A DNA stretch of 64,000 nucleotides from Stagonosporopsis chrysanthemi (lineage: Eukaryota; Ascomycota; Dothideomycetes; Pleosporales; Didymellaceae): NCBI GenBank assembly GCA_022560025.1, contig JAFISE010000005.1, positions 1 to 64,000 on the forward strand, read 5' to 3'. This document shows positions 49,332-60,588 of this stretch, piece by piece. The first letter of the stretch is position 1. Every line of letters begins with the position of its first letter. The notes beneath the pieces are model-generated. The model did not search any database and was not told the origin of the DNA. It saw nothing but the letters and a program-made list of their open reading frames with translations. Position numbers and translations under genes: made by a program.

Positions 49332-49812
49332 TCAACCGCGTAAGGTTGTGATATCGCGAGGCTCAGTCACTTTGGGAGCGGGAGGACTCGCACTCGCGGG
49401 ACCACGAGTGAAGCTATGGTTTATCAGCGTGAGATCAACGAGATGTGAAAGAGACTGGACTTACTTGTTCCACATAGTTCCCAAAAAGCCTGACTTTCCA
49501 TATGCATCCTGTAGCGAGGAACGTCTCTCAGTGCTGGCGGGATCAGTGGGTCGCTTGAGCATCTCTAGATTGCCGAAACGCTGTGCTGCAGATGACTGTG
49601 ACGAGTTAGCAAGAGATGCACACCTTATAGCAAACATTTTGGCGTCAGCATACTCTACGACGTGCATTCGGAGAGGAGGACTCTGTCATGGAGGCGTCTG
49701 AGCCTCGACGCTGAGCATCGTCCTTTGGTACCTCAGGCATGGCTGGAACTGTGCTGTCACCAAAAACTTTGTGGCTTTGACTGGAGTATTTCTGGTGAAA
49801 CGGAGATGGCAT
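49332..49812 (-). CDS. Small conserved-looking protein of unknown function
   Basis: Three exons on the minus strand: 49812-49654, 49595-49465, 49413-49332 (introns 58 and 51 nt) close in phase to 123 residues. The sequence is polar: MPSPFHQKYSSQSHKVFGDS at the start, a Ser/Arg-rich middle (RRGSDASMTESSSPNARRR), then RFGNLEMLKRP and a compact C-terminal block AYGKSGFLGTMWNNFTRGPA followed by a Pro-rich tail. The aromatic GFLG-MWNNFTRG block looks conserved in ascomycetes, from memory, but I cannot name it. No signal peptide or membrane segment. An in-frame ATG at 49887 would add 25 residues. Possible phosphorylation-rich adaptor. Confidence 0.65.
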
Positions 49813-52627
49813 ATCGGTAGTGGGTGTTGTGTGCTTGGATATAAGTTTTGATGTAACGGAAGCTAGCAGACGGAGATGCTTGTGCACTTCTGAATGGACA
49901 AAGATAACTTTAAGGTGAGCAGAAGCTGCAGTACATAAACCCCTCTCAAGCTTTGCTCAGACAACGGCTTCGATCGCATGTCATTCGAGTATTACGCAGA
50001 TGATGCGTGATCGTACCAATCAGTGATGGCGTGTTGCTTCCCCGCACTCGCCCAATACTGGACCCTGGGGATGTCTGTAACAATGAGCGACACGAGCTAG
50101 TGGACACGCCTGATATGCTTCCTAATCGCATGGCTTCAACAAAGTTCAACGAATCAGACATGGGCAAAGAATCGGTACTCCCCTCCCTGGAGCTCGCTGC
50201 AAGCGGCCAATCTGGATCCCATCGACTGTGAAGCGGACGCAGTGCTGATCTTCCTGAGGCTCCAGGATCAGGCGCGGGCTTTCAATGATACAATACTCGT
50301 GAGGCTCATAGATATCTACACGAGATCGAGCTGCCCTGCCAAGTATGGGGTAACGACGCGATCGCGCTAGCTCTTCTCGCATGCACGACGCAGGAGGTAA
50401 GATCCGGCCCGAATGAGTTCGTGGCGACTCAATTGCAAGGCGGAATTCGAGACGATGTGATTGGAGAGTATGGAGCTGATTCGGGGAGTCGACGACGCCA
50501 ACTACACACAGTAGAGCATGCCACCATCGGAATACTTAGGTGAACTTGGATCCCATGAACGCATTCGCAGCACATCTTGCTCTGTTGATGATGATTAAAC
50601 CACGTCCTCAGGGAAGACTTACCTGCGTCCATTCAGATGTCAGCTCGTGTGACTGCGCACCTACATTGTTGCACTGCAGCCTCTATATCGCTATCTTGTC
50701 AGAAACAGCGTTCGCCCAGTTGCGATGAGGAAGCAACGTGATGTCATCAACGCCAAGAAGAAGTAATTGCCGAAGTTTCACCGTCTAGCGACACGAAGTT
50801 CTTCGCACATTTTCTTCGATCCAAGCCACCTCCATCATGTGCACCTCGTTGCAGCGTTCGCCATATTCGTTTGTCCAACAGAAGCGGATCGACCCCCCTC
50901 TGTCAACTTCTTTTCACGTGTTCATGAATTGACAGGCCTTAGTATGAGTCGGCGTAGTTGAGCATTAGTTGCGAGTTTTCGGCAACTATGTATGGTTCCT
51001 GAAGATTGCTGTTGGGCAGCAATGCGGCTTCAGGCCGACGATCTTCAGGGACCAGTTGGGTCGGCGCGATCCTCCATGTACCGATACCCTCTCGTCAACC
51101 TCTGATCTTAACTCAGGTGTGTGATCATTACACATCGGCTGAAGAACGCGCTGGATGGTGGTTCTGCCCTCATCACCCACAACCATAGACCACCGTCGCT
51201 CCTCACAAAAGGAGTAGCACAATGTACACGAAGCTACGAGGTACGTTACAAGTTCAGCACATCAGCATCTCAGCAACCCCTTTAATGATGATACACCTTT
51301 ATAAGCATAGTTCAGCCGAAGGTCTGCTAGGCCACTGTGGAAACAAATCAGCAACGTCTTTCGCTCCTATCTGATCAAACATACATCCTTTATTTTGCAC
51401 AATCTGCCTCTGTTGAATACAAGCTGACGAATCAACAGTTGTTGCAGGTAGACATCAATCACCAATATCTGTGAAGAGGACCAATAGGTAGGTAAGACTT
51501 TTACGACTTGGCACGAAACCCTGAAAACCAAAGGCTTTGTCCTCTGAACGTCCTGTCATGTCTAGTTTGGGTGAGCCTGCAGTAAGAGGCTGTTCAACCA
51601 TAGCCGCTGACGCTTTGGTGCGACTACACTCTTGAGGGTCCTTGAAGTTCCTGTAACACTTTGTGCACCCGCTTTCACGACTGCCGCTGTCATGACGTGC
51701 CGTCGATTCGGGTTTTGCAGTGATTACAGGCCACCAATTGCCAGTGCTTCTGTAAAAGCAATCTCGAGCATGTTGGTGCGTGATTTGATTGCCGAGTCGG
51801 CTGAATAGCATGAGCAAGCCCGGGCGATTTCCCAGCCGTTGATCCTTGCAGTGTTGTCGCGGACTCCACCTGCTCTGTCGCAATCTCTGAGTCGCAAATC
51901 GTCGGTGGCATTGCTCCGCCGCACGCCTGTGTTCGCAGATCTGACGCCAAACGAAAATGCAGTGTACGTCGACGTTCTTCGTACGCGTGTAGGGATCAAG
52001 GCTGAGCGCCAGTAGGTTTGCACCCGACTGCGAGCCGCAAATTCACGGCGCGGTTAGCGGTCCGTCAGCGTTGATCCCTTCCGCATATCGGTCCCAAGCA
52101 CAACAAGTGCGACATGGCCTTGATCCGTAGCAGTTCAAACTGGAAGTGATTGCCTCTCCTCCGTGAACATCACGAATATTTCGCCGAACTCAACGTGCCG
52201 TCACGGCGCTATTCATCAGGGTGACCCCTCTTACGTGGTCCGTCTGCGCAAGGTCATAAGAGCGTGACTGCCCCTCGATCCGGGCGCCAATTCTGCAACC
52301 AATCCTGACCGGAACCGCCGAAGACCGTGAGCTGCAGCAGGATTTTGGACCTGGGATGGCCTCATCACATCGTATCAAATTTGGACGCTAGCCTGGATTT
52401 GGTTACAAGTGCTGCGTTGTCACTTCCTGCCCAGGAAGCGAACCGGTCAGCATTTCCTGCCCACACTTGTTCAAGTCTTTTCCCTCCCCTCCTCACCTCC
52501 ACTTTCGTACTCCTTCGTACTCGAGAATAATCGCCATCATCAGCACCGCTACTACGACACAAGTTTCGTGCGGCATACCACCAGAATCTCACTTGAACAT
52601 CAAAAACCCTCAGAGCCCTCGCTCAGG
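49813..52627. other. 2.8-kb region without a recognised gene
   Basis: Scattered open frames below 145 codons on both strands, none with domains or a convincing exon chain. Upstream sequence of the C2H2 factor lies at the right end, with pyrimidine-rich stretches at 52480-52510 (tccctcccctcctcacctcc). The length of this promoter-side region fits a heavily regulated developmental gene. Confidence 0.55.
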
Positions 52628-55443
52628 ATGACAATTCGGAGCCCAGACGGAGCCTATACCAGGTACTTACAGCCCAACGGTTTCTCCTATCGTTACGTTT
52701 TGTTGTTTGCTTTGTTGCTTTGTGTTTGCGATAATCATGTTGCTCAAATCATGTATGTTTGTCAAGTTTGTTGCTTTCATTGCAGTTCGCCGCCATCTAG
52801 CAATCCAGGCTACAGGACTTCCAAATGGACATCCGTTTTGCAGGACAATTACCCAATGGACTTCTCCGTTTCCATGGACCTCTGGATATACGTTCTCACT
52901 TAGTCCGTTCGCTGGATGACCATGGAACAACTTTCCGGAGGACTTCGCCCAGGAGTACGGAAACACGTAGACAACTCCTGAGCAGCACTGCATTCGTAAA
53001 TTCGACAACTCGATCTCTCGGTGCGCCGAACTCGGAGCTTCAAAGTTAAAGCTTTCGAACTGTCGGTGAGCACACCGCGGATCTCAGTAATTGATCTCAG
53101 GCGGTTCTCGCTTCGACCGCGGTTTATCCGATACCAGTTGAGCTGCCGCAGTGCCAAGCAATACTCGTAGACATGCAACACAACAGCAACGTCGTTCAAT
53201 CATGTTCTTGTTCGACACAGTTATGCAACATTCGATTCTGCCATCATTGGACCCCCTCGCACCATAGGAGCTGCCTAGTACTGGATTTTCCACCGTTGGA
53301 CTTGACCTGGGAAGTCCTGTCCGTAGGAAATCATGCCAAGGATAACCGTTCCGCACACTGCCAGGATGCTAATAGTAGTGGATTCGGCCACGAAGCGCGG
53401 AAAAACAGAACAATTGAAGAGGAGAAAGTACGTACAGATGGCGAAAGCTTGCCTATCCTGTCTACACGACCTCATTTGATCGTTAAAACTGACTTGACGC
53501 GGTATGAAGATAGTGGCAGGTCCTTCGATGAGGGTACCGCGCTAGTACTGGCTACATGGAAGCGAACCTGTGTTCATCCTGGATCAAACCGGATTGGCTC
53601 GATCCCCTTGTTCGCGTATACGACCGGACTCCTGGAGCTCTAACCACAGCCTGTCGACCACATCTGATAGATCCACCAACTGGCTTATCCTGGTGCGTTT
53701 CATCCCCTTCAACCACCAGTTGACATGCTAATTATGTCTGAAGGTTCTGCTCTGGCCCTACTAACACGGCGCTTTTCTTTGTCATGACATTGTTATTCTT
53801 CACCATTGCGGTTTGGTTTAGGCACTAACCCCTGCGTTCAGCGTATCACTCTTCGATTCACCACCGGAGGCTGATTTCTACATCTCAAACATTACCGAGT
53901 GGAGAAAGGATATCCCTACACCCGCTGGATCTGGACAGGATCTTTCTTTCTCTTCAGACTTCCAGGATATGCACAGCACTGAGCTCTTTGACTTTAAGGA
54001 CACTGCCTCCCAGTGCAGCATGGACAGCGCATATCAAAGCCAAACTAGCGCAAGCCAGCGCGGGACTAAGAGACCACAGCCATTTGCCCAGGATAGCCAG
54101 AGCACGATGGGTGCTCAATTCGTCGGCAGCGATATCTACTCACCGTCAATGAGCTCAGACAGCTATAACGCCTTCACAGAAATGAACCATATGCAACTTT
54201 CCGCTGCCTGGGATACCCAGGATGGATCCATGGGATTTGCTAACTTCACTACTGGGCAGGATTTCTCTCTCTACCCAACTTCGAACTCGCGGTTTAATTC
54301 GACATCTGCTGCCAACATCTGGGCGCCTGTCGATGGGCAGTTCCAGACCGCCCCCTACAACTTCACATCCTACCCTACTGGCTCGAATGAGACGATGTAC
54401 AACGCAGCAGCGCCTGTTCAGCGTCAGTGGAGCAACATGCGTCCCACACCTGTACGCAGCTCATCATCATACACTGCACAGCAACCCTCCAGGCGCACGT
54501 CTAACGACACTGCCTTCAATGCCTTTGTCGCTTCTCCTAGCACAGCAAGCGTCCAGCTACCTCAGACTGTCGATTTGAAGCAGACACAACCACAATACCT
54601 CGAACAGATGTAAGTGTGTACGGCTAGGGCTGTCGATCAATCCTAACAGTGCGCAGGAACGATGCCGAAGAGAGCACTTCCACATCTCTTGCACCACAGT
54701 CTTTGAACGGTCACGAAGACGGTCAGTCTCCCATTGATGCCACCGAGGCTAAGCTGGAAGAAGAGCGCACCAAGGTCGCTCGAAGCCACGCCCTGTACCA
54801 GCAAGGGCCCGACAAGGACGGCAAGTACCATTGCCCTGAGGAAGGCAAGCCTGGCTGCACCCACAAGCCCACACCTTTGAAGTGCAACTACGACAAGTAC
54901 GTCGATTCGCACCTGAAGCCGTTTCGCTGCAACAAAAAGACATGCATCGGTGTCCAATTCTCCTCTACCGCCTGCCTGCTCCGCCACGAGCGCGAAGCGC
55001 ACGGTATGCATGGTCACGGTGCCAGGCCTCACCTCTGCCACTTCCATGATTGTGAGCGTGCTGTACCTGGTCACGGTTTTCCTCGCCGCTACAACCTCTT
55101 CGATCATATGAAGCGCGTTCATCAGTTCGAAGGCCCAACCACTGAGCCTTCCCCACCCTTGCAGGGTCAGGCACAGCGCAAGCTTATGTCTCGAAAGCGC
55201 AAGGCTTCAGCGGAGGACATGTCCGAAAAGCGCCAAAAGGTTGTCAAGCTTACAGCTGAGCAGCAGCTCCAGAGACGCCGCGAGCAACTTGCGCAAGATT
55301 TCGTAAACAAGAAGCAGCACATCATCGACTTCCTGACCAACCTAGCTGGCCCTGACGAGCTTTCCGACGATCTGAAGCTCAGCCAAGACGTCATGGCTCT
55401 GCACGACATCAGCACCAAATTCAGGACCAGCTATGGCGGCTGA
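52628..55443 (+). CDS. C2H2 zinc-finger transcription factor
   Basis: Proposed exons 52628-52662, 53842-54609, 54657-55443 give 529 residues. The 11-codon first exon (MTIRSPDGAYT) joins in phase across a 1179-nt intron to SLFDSPPEADFYISNITEWR. Residues 40-265 are Ser/Gln/Asn/Thr-rich, an activation-type region. The C-terminal half has a Cys/His array at about 327-430: KYHCPEEGKPGC, LKCNYDKYVDSHLKPFRC, then CNKKTCIGVQFSSTACLLRH with HEREAH, and CHFHDC ending in FDHMKRVH. A bipartite basic signal follows (SRKRKASAEDMSEKRQK), then a helical coiled-coil-prone tail (LTAEQQLQRRREQLAQDF). I recognise the fold but not the orthologue. Exons 2 and 3 are firm; the first exon is less so, since further exons could hide in the long intron. 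Confidence 0.78.
52663..53841 (+). other. Long first intron (or upstream exon region) of the C2H2 gene
   Basis: 1179 nt, more than fifteen times the typical intron in this window. Begins GTACTTAC and ends CTAACCCCTGCGTTCAG. Contains a 156-codon open frame at 53173-53643 with no domain. Either one long intron, often carrying regulatory sequence in fungal regulators, or several introns around unrecognised exons. Confidence 0.5.
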
Positions 55444-55907
55444 ATGAAGCTCTCGCTATCGACAGACTCCGGTCTGCTCGACGCCTGAGCAAGGTTTGTT
55501 GTGCGCTCCGGATCTTCTCGAATCCCTTCTTTTCCCATAGCCTGGCATGTTTGTACCCTACATGCCGTGCTTCTTGTTGCGTTTGCCCACATGCCTGGAT
55601 GGATCTCCCGCCCTAGCGGATGTTGACTTCCCACATGCCGGATGGAAACCTTTCCCTGGAGGATCATCCACAGGATATGTCCCTGCCGTGGACTGGACAC
55701 CATGGACTGCCGGACTGCTCGAGTGCGCTGCGCGAGAGCTAGCTTGCTTGCCCTCGGGGGTAAAGGGACAGTGGTCCCGCTCATTGCATCAGGAATGGCA
55801 TGAGTGCAAACATGGGTGATACTAGACTGTTGAGTGTGCATTGACGCTTACTGAGTTTTGGGTATGACATTTTTGCTTCGGGGTTGACGGAGTTGTGTTC
55901 GGAAGGA
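55444..55907. other. Convergent intergenic region
   Basis: 3' flanks of the C2H2 gene (plus strand) and of the small membrane-protein gene (minus strand). No gene supported. Confidence 0.55.
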
Positions 55908-56306
55908 TTAGGAGAAGTGGTTGATCATGTAATGACACGCGCTGTACTGCTCGCTCCTCCCAGAGGGGGGGGGGGGGGGGGGGGGGGGGGTTGTGTGAGT
56001 GGGTGGGTGGAAAGGGGGATGTGGGGATTGGTGGATGGGGGAGCGATGGGGAGGAGTGTGGACAGGGCAGAGAGAGGGAGAGGGAAAGGCAGGGCGACAT
56101 ACAAGAGCAACCCAGTACCGCAGGTGCGTGTTATGCGTGAAGTTGTCAATGAAGTACGCCGAGATACCGAGCACAATGATGGAAGACGCGAGGTGCAAAG
56201 CATGGTTAGCAGTGAGGAGGGGCCGGTGCAGTTTGTTCGAGCGGACGGTAGGGGCGCCATAGTCGTTTGGCGGCGCGGCTGCGTTGTTGCGACGTCCGAA
56301 TGCCAT
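55908..56306 (-). CDS. Small membrane protein, MARVEL-like N-terminus, possibly truncated
   Basis: Minus strand. The first part, 56306-56103 (68 codons), reads MAFGRRNNAAAPPNDYGAPT then a hydrophobic stretch LHLASSIIVLGISAYFIDNF and THNTHLRYWVAL. This resembles the first helix and loop of fungal four-helix MARVEL-type membrane proteins. A good donor (GTATGTC) at 56102 and a CAG acceptor at 55947 would splice out 156 nt and leave 12 codons to a stop at 55908 (80 residues). Because the intron is 3n long and free of in-frame stops, retention yields a 132-residue protein with a Pro-rich insert. Either product lacks the remaining three helices of the family, so the gene may be truncated or have exons I missed. 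Confidence 0.45.
   Translation of the reverse strand: MAFGRRNNAAAPPNDYGAPTVRSNKLHRPLLTANHALHLASSIIVLGISAYFIDNFTHNTHLRYWVALVCRPAFPSPSLCPVHTPPHRSPIHQSPHPPFHPPTHTTPPPPPPPPSGRSEQYSACHYMINHFS
55965..55990. repeat. 26-nt poly-G/poly-C homopolymer
   Basis: An uninterrupted run of 26 G on the plus strand, C on the sense strand of the overlapping minus-strand gene, where it forms the polypyrimidine tract 18 nt before the proposed 3' splice site. Such runs slip readily, and exact length may also be a sequencing artefact. Confidence 0.95.
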
Positions 56307-59300
56307 TGTTGTGATGGGTGTGTAGAAGCTCGGTGTTGGTGGGTAAAAAGGGGGGATTGATTGGGTGGGTGTACGACGAATGTTTGATTGCTGGCGAGGT
56401 GCTGGGCTGGAACTGCTGAGTCTATGGTTGCGGTGATTCTGCTCCCTTATGATACTTTATACTTCCCCCCCCCCTCCCAGCCTCCCAGCGCCCCCTCACG
56501 ACGCCGCATGTCAGTCAAGGCAACGTCGTCACACTCACAAGCAAGGAAGGCACAGCTGCCAGTTTAGATCCCTGCTTGTATCACCCAAGACCCTCACCAT
56601 GATTTCACCGCGACGAATCTCTATTGCAGGCCGTAGCAAATCAGCACGTATGCGCAAATCATTTCGTCGATAACGGGCATTGTCCTGCACGTCAGGTCGT
56701 GTCCACTCGGCTTCTTCCGGGTGTCATGGCAGCAAGTGGTGAGAGACGCAGCGTTGCGGGAGCATTCTGAGCCACACGAAGCTCCTGGCACACGGCTTGG
56801 CAACAACAATCGCGACCACGACATTGGGATCTCAAAGGATGGCAGCGTCGCCAGTCATGATCGCCGCAGACAGCCAGTAACGGCTGTGGCGTGACACGTT
56901 GGTTCCAGGCATTTGCCATCGCAGCGATATGTGAGTCGCCCGCTCAGCTGCGTGCTGCTCAGTCATGGCCGGTTTCCATAAAAGCTGCGACATGTTTGGT
57001 TGAGTGGCTGCAGTTTTCGTTCGCGGACGCTTTCGCAGACGTCAGTTCCAAGGCCGTGTAGCCGTCTAAGTGGTTTCCAAACCTCTGGTGAGCAACAATA
57101 AGCAGCACATGCGTGGACAAAGCAGGCCTGTGATGGCAGTGGTCAATTGGACGTCATCATTACTTTTAACTGTATCGTTTGCGTCAAAGCAAGTTAATGA
57201 ACGATAATTGTATCAAGGACGGTATGCAAGAACAGAGGTAGATGTCTCATGCATTGCACGATCATAGCGGAGTGCTCCATCCAGGTGGTAGTTGAGCCTT
57301 CTACATGTGTCGCACGGTGTGGCGTACAGGTGGCCCCACAGAGGCTTTGAAGCTAGATGCTCCATTGACACTTTGAAAGGGTACTTGGACCCTGGTCATC
57401 TTTACCGTGTGCATCGTAAGCAAAATCGAGGCGTCGGCGGAAAGGATGCAGCGTGCAGCACGGCAGGGCAGTAGTTTCTCTGCTCGTGATGTCAGTTGCT
57501 CCTTCCGCCTTGGATCAGCCTCACCGAATCTAGATCCAGACACCGCGTCGAGTGAAGCTGCGGCTGATCCTTAACACGGAACACCCCTAGTAAGCACTGG
57601 TACAGTATCACTGCACAGGAACAATGCGCCTTGCAAACACGATTATGTCTGGACACAATGCGGATAGAAGTTCCGCCAATCATCAAGTGTGACCCTTTAG
57701 CAAGTTCAAACTTGGGCAGAAGCACGCGCAGGACCAATACTAGTCGCCTGCACAAGCCACGATGCTCACCAACCTACATTGGAGCTGTCATTCTATCGAC
57801 CGGACTACAGCTGCGTAGCTCAAAGAGGAAGGCGGATCACAAATGATGGCAGCGTACTAGCGGGAGTTGCGTCCTGCGCCAATGGTTAGCATACGTCTGC
57901 TTAGATTCGAATATCGACTACAGCAGCTAATGAAGTCCATCAGATGTGTTGAGAAGATGTGTGATTGCTGGTGTTTGGAAGCACTGTTCCTGCAACCCTA
58001 TGCTCACGAGGAGCACTGAGGAGGAACTAATATGGCCCCAGCTTGCTCATCATGGAATATGTTGGGAAGAAGAGCTGCACTTACTGAGCGTACGACGCCG
58101 GCACAAGAAGACAGCGTACCGGCAAGTGGGAAGGGGTTCGATGTGCAACACGCAGGGGAACATCAGCCAAAGCTTGCCCTTTCTGTGCGTGCAATCTAAA
58201 GTAGGCACTCATTCTGCCAAGTGGGAGACAAATTACGGTGGTGTACCTGCATTCAGCGAAGCGAACTATGCGTCGTGTCCGTACACGTAGGGTGGCCGGT
58301 GTAATAAGCTGATGACCTCAAGATTGTCAGATGTGCATTCGGGCCTACGGGGAGGCAAGGCATCCAGCGTGTTGGGAGAACACATGCACCCGTGCCTTGT
58401 CCGTGCCTGCAGCGATGGCTCTGGCGATCGTCTGAATCGAGACGCAACCGTACGCAGTATGCGCAATTTGGAGCCTGAGTTCTGCTTATGGTCAATAGAT
58501 GGGTGACCGACAGCAGGAACTTCCTGTGATGTCGTCGTGGTGTGAGGCGCAGCTCCGGCGCCGACCAAGTACAGGTCCCCGGATACTCGTTTGCTCGTGC
58601 AGACGCCAGGACCTTTGCGTCGTGATCGTGATTCAGGGCTCGTAAACGGTGTTGGAATAGAGTTCGCCGGCTGACAGCATTCAGGATCGCGTGCGAACAA
58701 ATTACTGCATTGGGTTGCTGCGGCCTGGGTGCAATGATCCTGCTGGAGCCTGGCGTGAAGGGAAAGCTCCTACCCTGACAGATCTCCGCACGCCAATCCC
58801 ATCAGCCTGGCCACAGGCGGCGGAGAAGGACGCGCCGGCGAATTGGTAGGGCTGGTCGCCGACGTCCAACCGCCGGTGCTGTGTTCGCGGGACTGCTGGT
58901 GTCAGATTGACGAGATGGCGTCGCGAGCGCGTGTTGCTGGCGAGTGCTGAAAGCAGGGCCGAGAAAGGACCGCCTGCTTGCCTTGTTGTACAATAACAAC
59001 AAGTGTGTGGCCGCCAATTATGTGCCAGACCAGCAAGTGTCGCGAAGATGACGCGCCGAAGGATCGTGCAGCAAAGGACTGGTGAAGCGAGGCGGGAGCA
59101 GCGGCGTTCGGTCGGGCCAGGCGCACGCCAATTTTCCCGAGCAGCTGGCTCTTTTGGAATCCCCCCGCCGTTGGCGCCAAACTTTGACCTAATCACTCTG
59201 GTGAATCATGTTAGAGTTTTAGCCCCCACACGCTCTCTCATGTTCAAGGCCTTCATGTGAGATCAGCATCGCGGCGTGCGCGGCTTGATGAAAGGCTATC

Positions 59301-60588
59301 GCGTGCCGACTACCACGAGTAAGGGCCTGGTACCTCGTATGTGCGCCTGAGTTGCTCGTTCGCGCGCTGCCAGGGTGGCCTACTGCTCGATGCAGCAGAA
59401 TCTCCGTTTACCGCTATGTCTTGCAGCTTGCGGTAGGGAAGACGGCCTAGCAACGCCGAGTGTTCCACGCGCCATTTTGCGCTGTGCAAATCAGGTGCTG
59501 CGTCCACGGCCAATGTCAATGTGCATGCTGCCAGCAAGATGTGCACGCTATCAGGATGTGCACGCTGCCAGCGTCCGCCGGGTTCGACGCGTGGCAATGA
59601 CATGTGCAAACGACAGTAATGTCCGACTGGTGCGTGTTGGTGTATAGAGGTCTGTGGCCGCCACGTTCAGAGGGGAGATCTGCAACCTGTTCGCGTGCGA
59701 ACTGTAGATCAGCGGACGAATCAGGAGGCAGCGCATCAAACGTTGTGTGGACGCGACGAGGTGGTAGCAAATATTATATACTCTGCGCACAATATTCATA
59801 CACCGAAGGGTGGGTTGCTAGGCTCCGAGGCTGTGCAGGCCTGGAGGCTGCGACAGAAGGACGAATAAGAACAACGCGGACTCTGCCAGCGAGAGCGCTC
59901 AAGCAAGCCGCCGTGAATTGGAGAAAGCCTCGCAAAGATGCGAATACGCTGAGACATCCAACCTGGGCGTAACAATGAGCCAAAACAAAGCAAAAAAACC
60001 GCTCCTGGAAACGAGATGACGAAATGCATGGAAAAGGGTAATAACTGCGCGAAACACAACACGTCGTAACAAAGTCGTTCAGATGTCGTCGTGGCAAAAC
60101 CAAGGTATCATGTTCCCAAGCATGACCAAACGCCTAAAATGATGAGTTACCGAAAAGAAATCCGATAACTTTTTGTGCAAGCCGCGCTGCGACGATAAGA
60201 TGAGTGTAGGCTCGGGCACCGATCTGGGCCTACCGTATTACAGAAACATGGGCTGCGTCGTGGTACACCGTCCTGCACGATCACGGCCTCGATATTCGTG
60301 CGACCCATTCACGGTGTATGTGTGGAGCTGGCGTGCTTGGAGCTGACCAGACGACGCCCTTGGAAGGTGGAAAGTTCTTTGGAGCCGAGGCGATGGTCGA
60401 TAGGATAGTCGGTGGCCGGTTTCTCGGGAGCCGCTTATAGACCCAAACCAGCGACGGAGGAATGCAATGCGGTCGAGGCTGTCCAAGGAGTCGGCCAGAG
60501 CAGCGTCGTGGCCGACAGACATGGCCATAAATAGCAACGGCCTTTGTGGCATGACAAGCGCAAATGGCACACGTTGAGATGCGCTACG
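56307..60588. other. 4.3-kb region without a recognised gene
   Basis: Longest non-AT-rich gap in the window. Open frames are short and overlap on all strands; none forms a domain or exon chain I can defend. A pyrimidine/Pro-coding stretch lies at 56465-56500 (ccccccccctccc). Short local duplications of GATGTGCACGCT occur at 59530-59570. Might hold non-coding RNA or fast-evolving genes. Confidence 0.55.

Noticed and set aside
50986..52023. Minus-strand frames up to 142 codons
   Set aside because: No start/splice arrangement yields a domain; overlapping frames of similar length occur in other phases.
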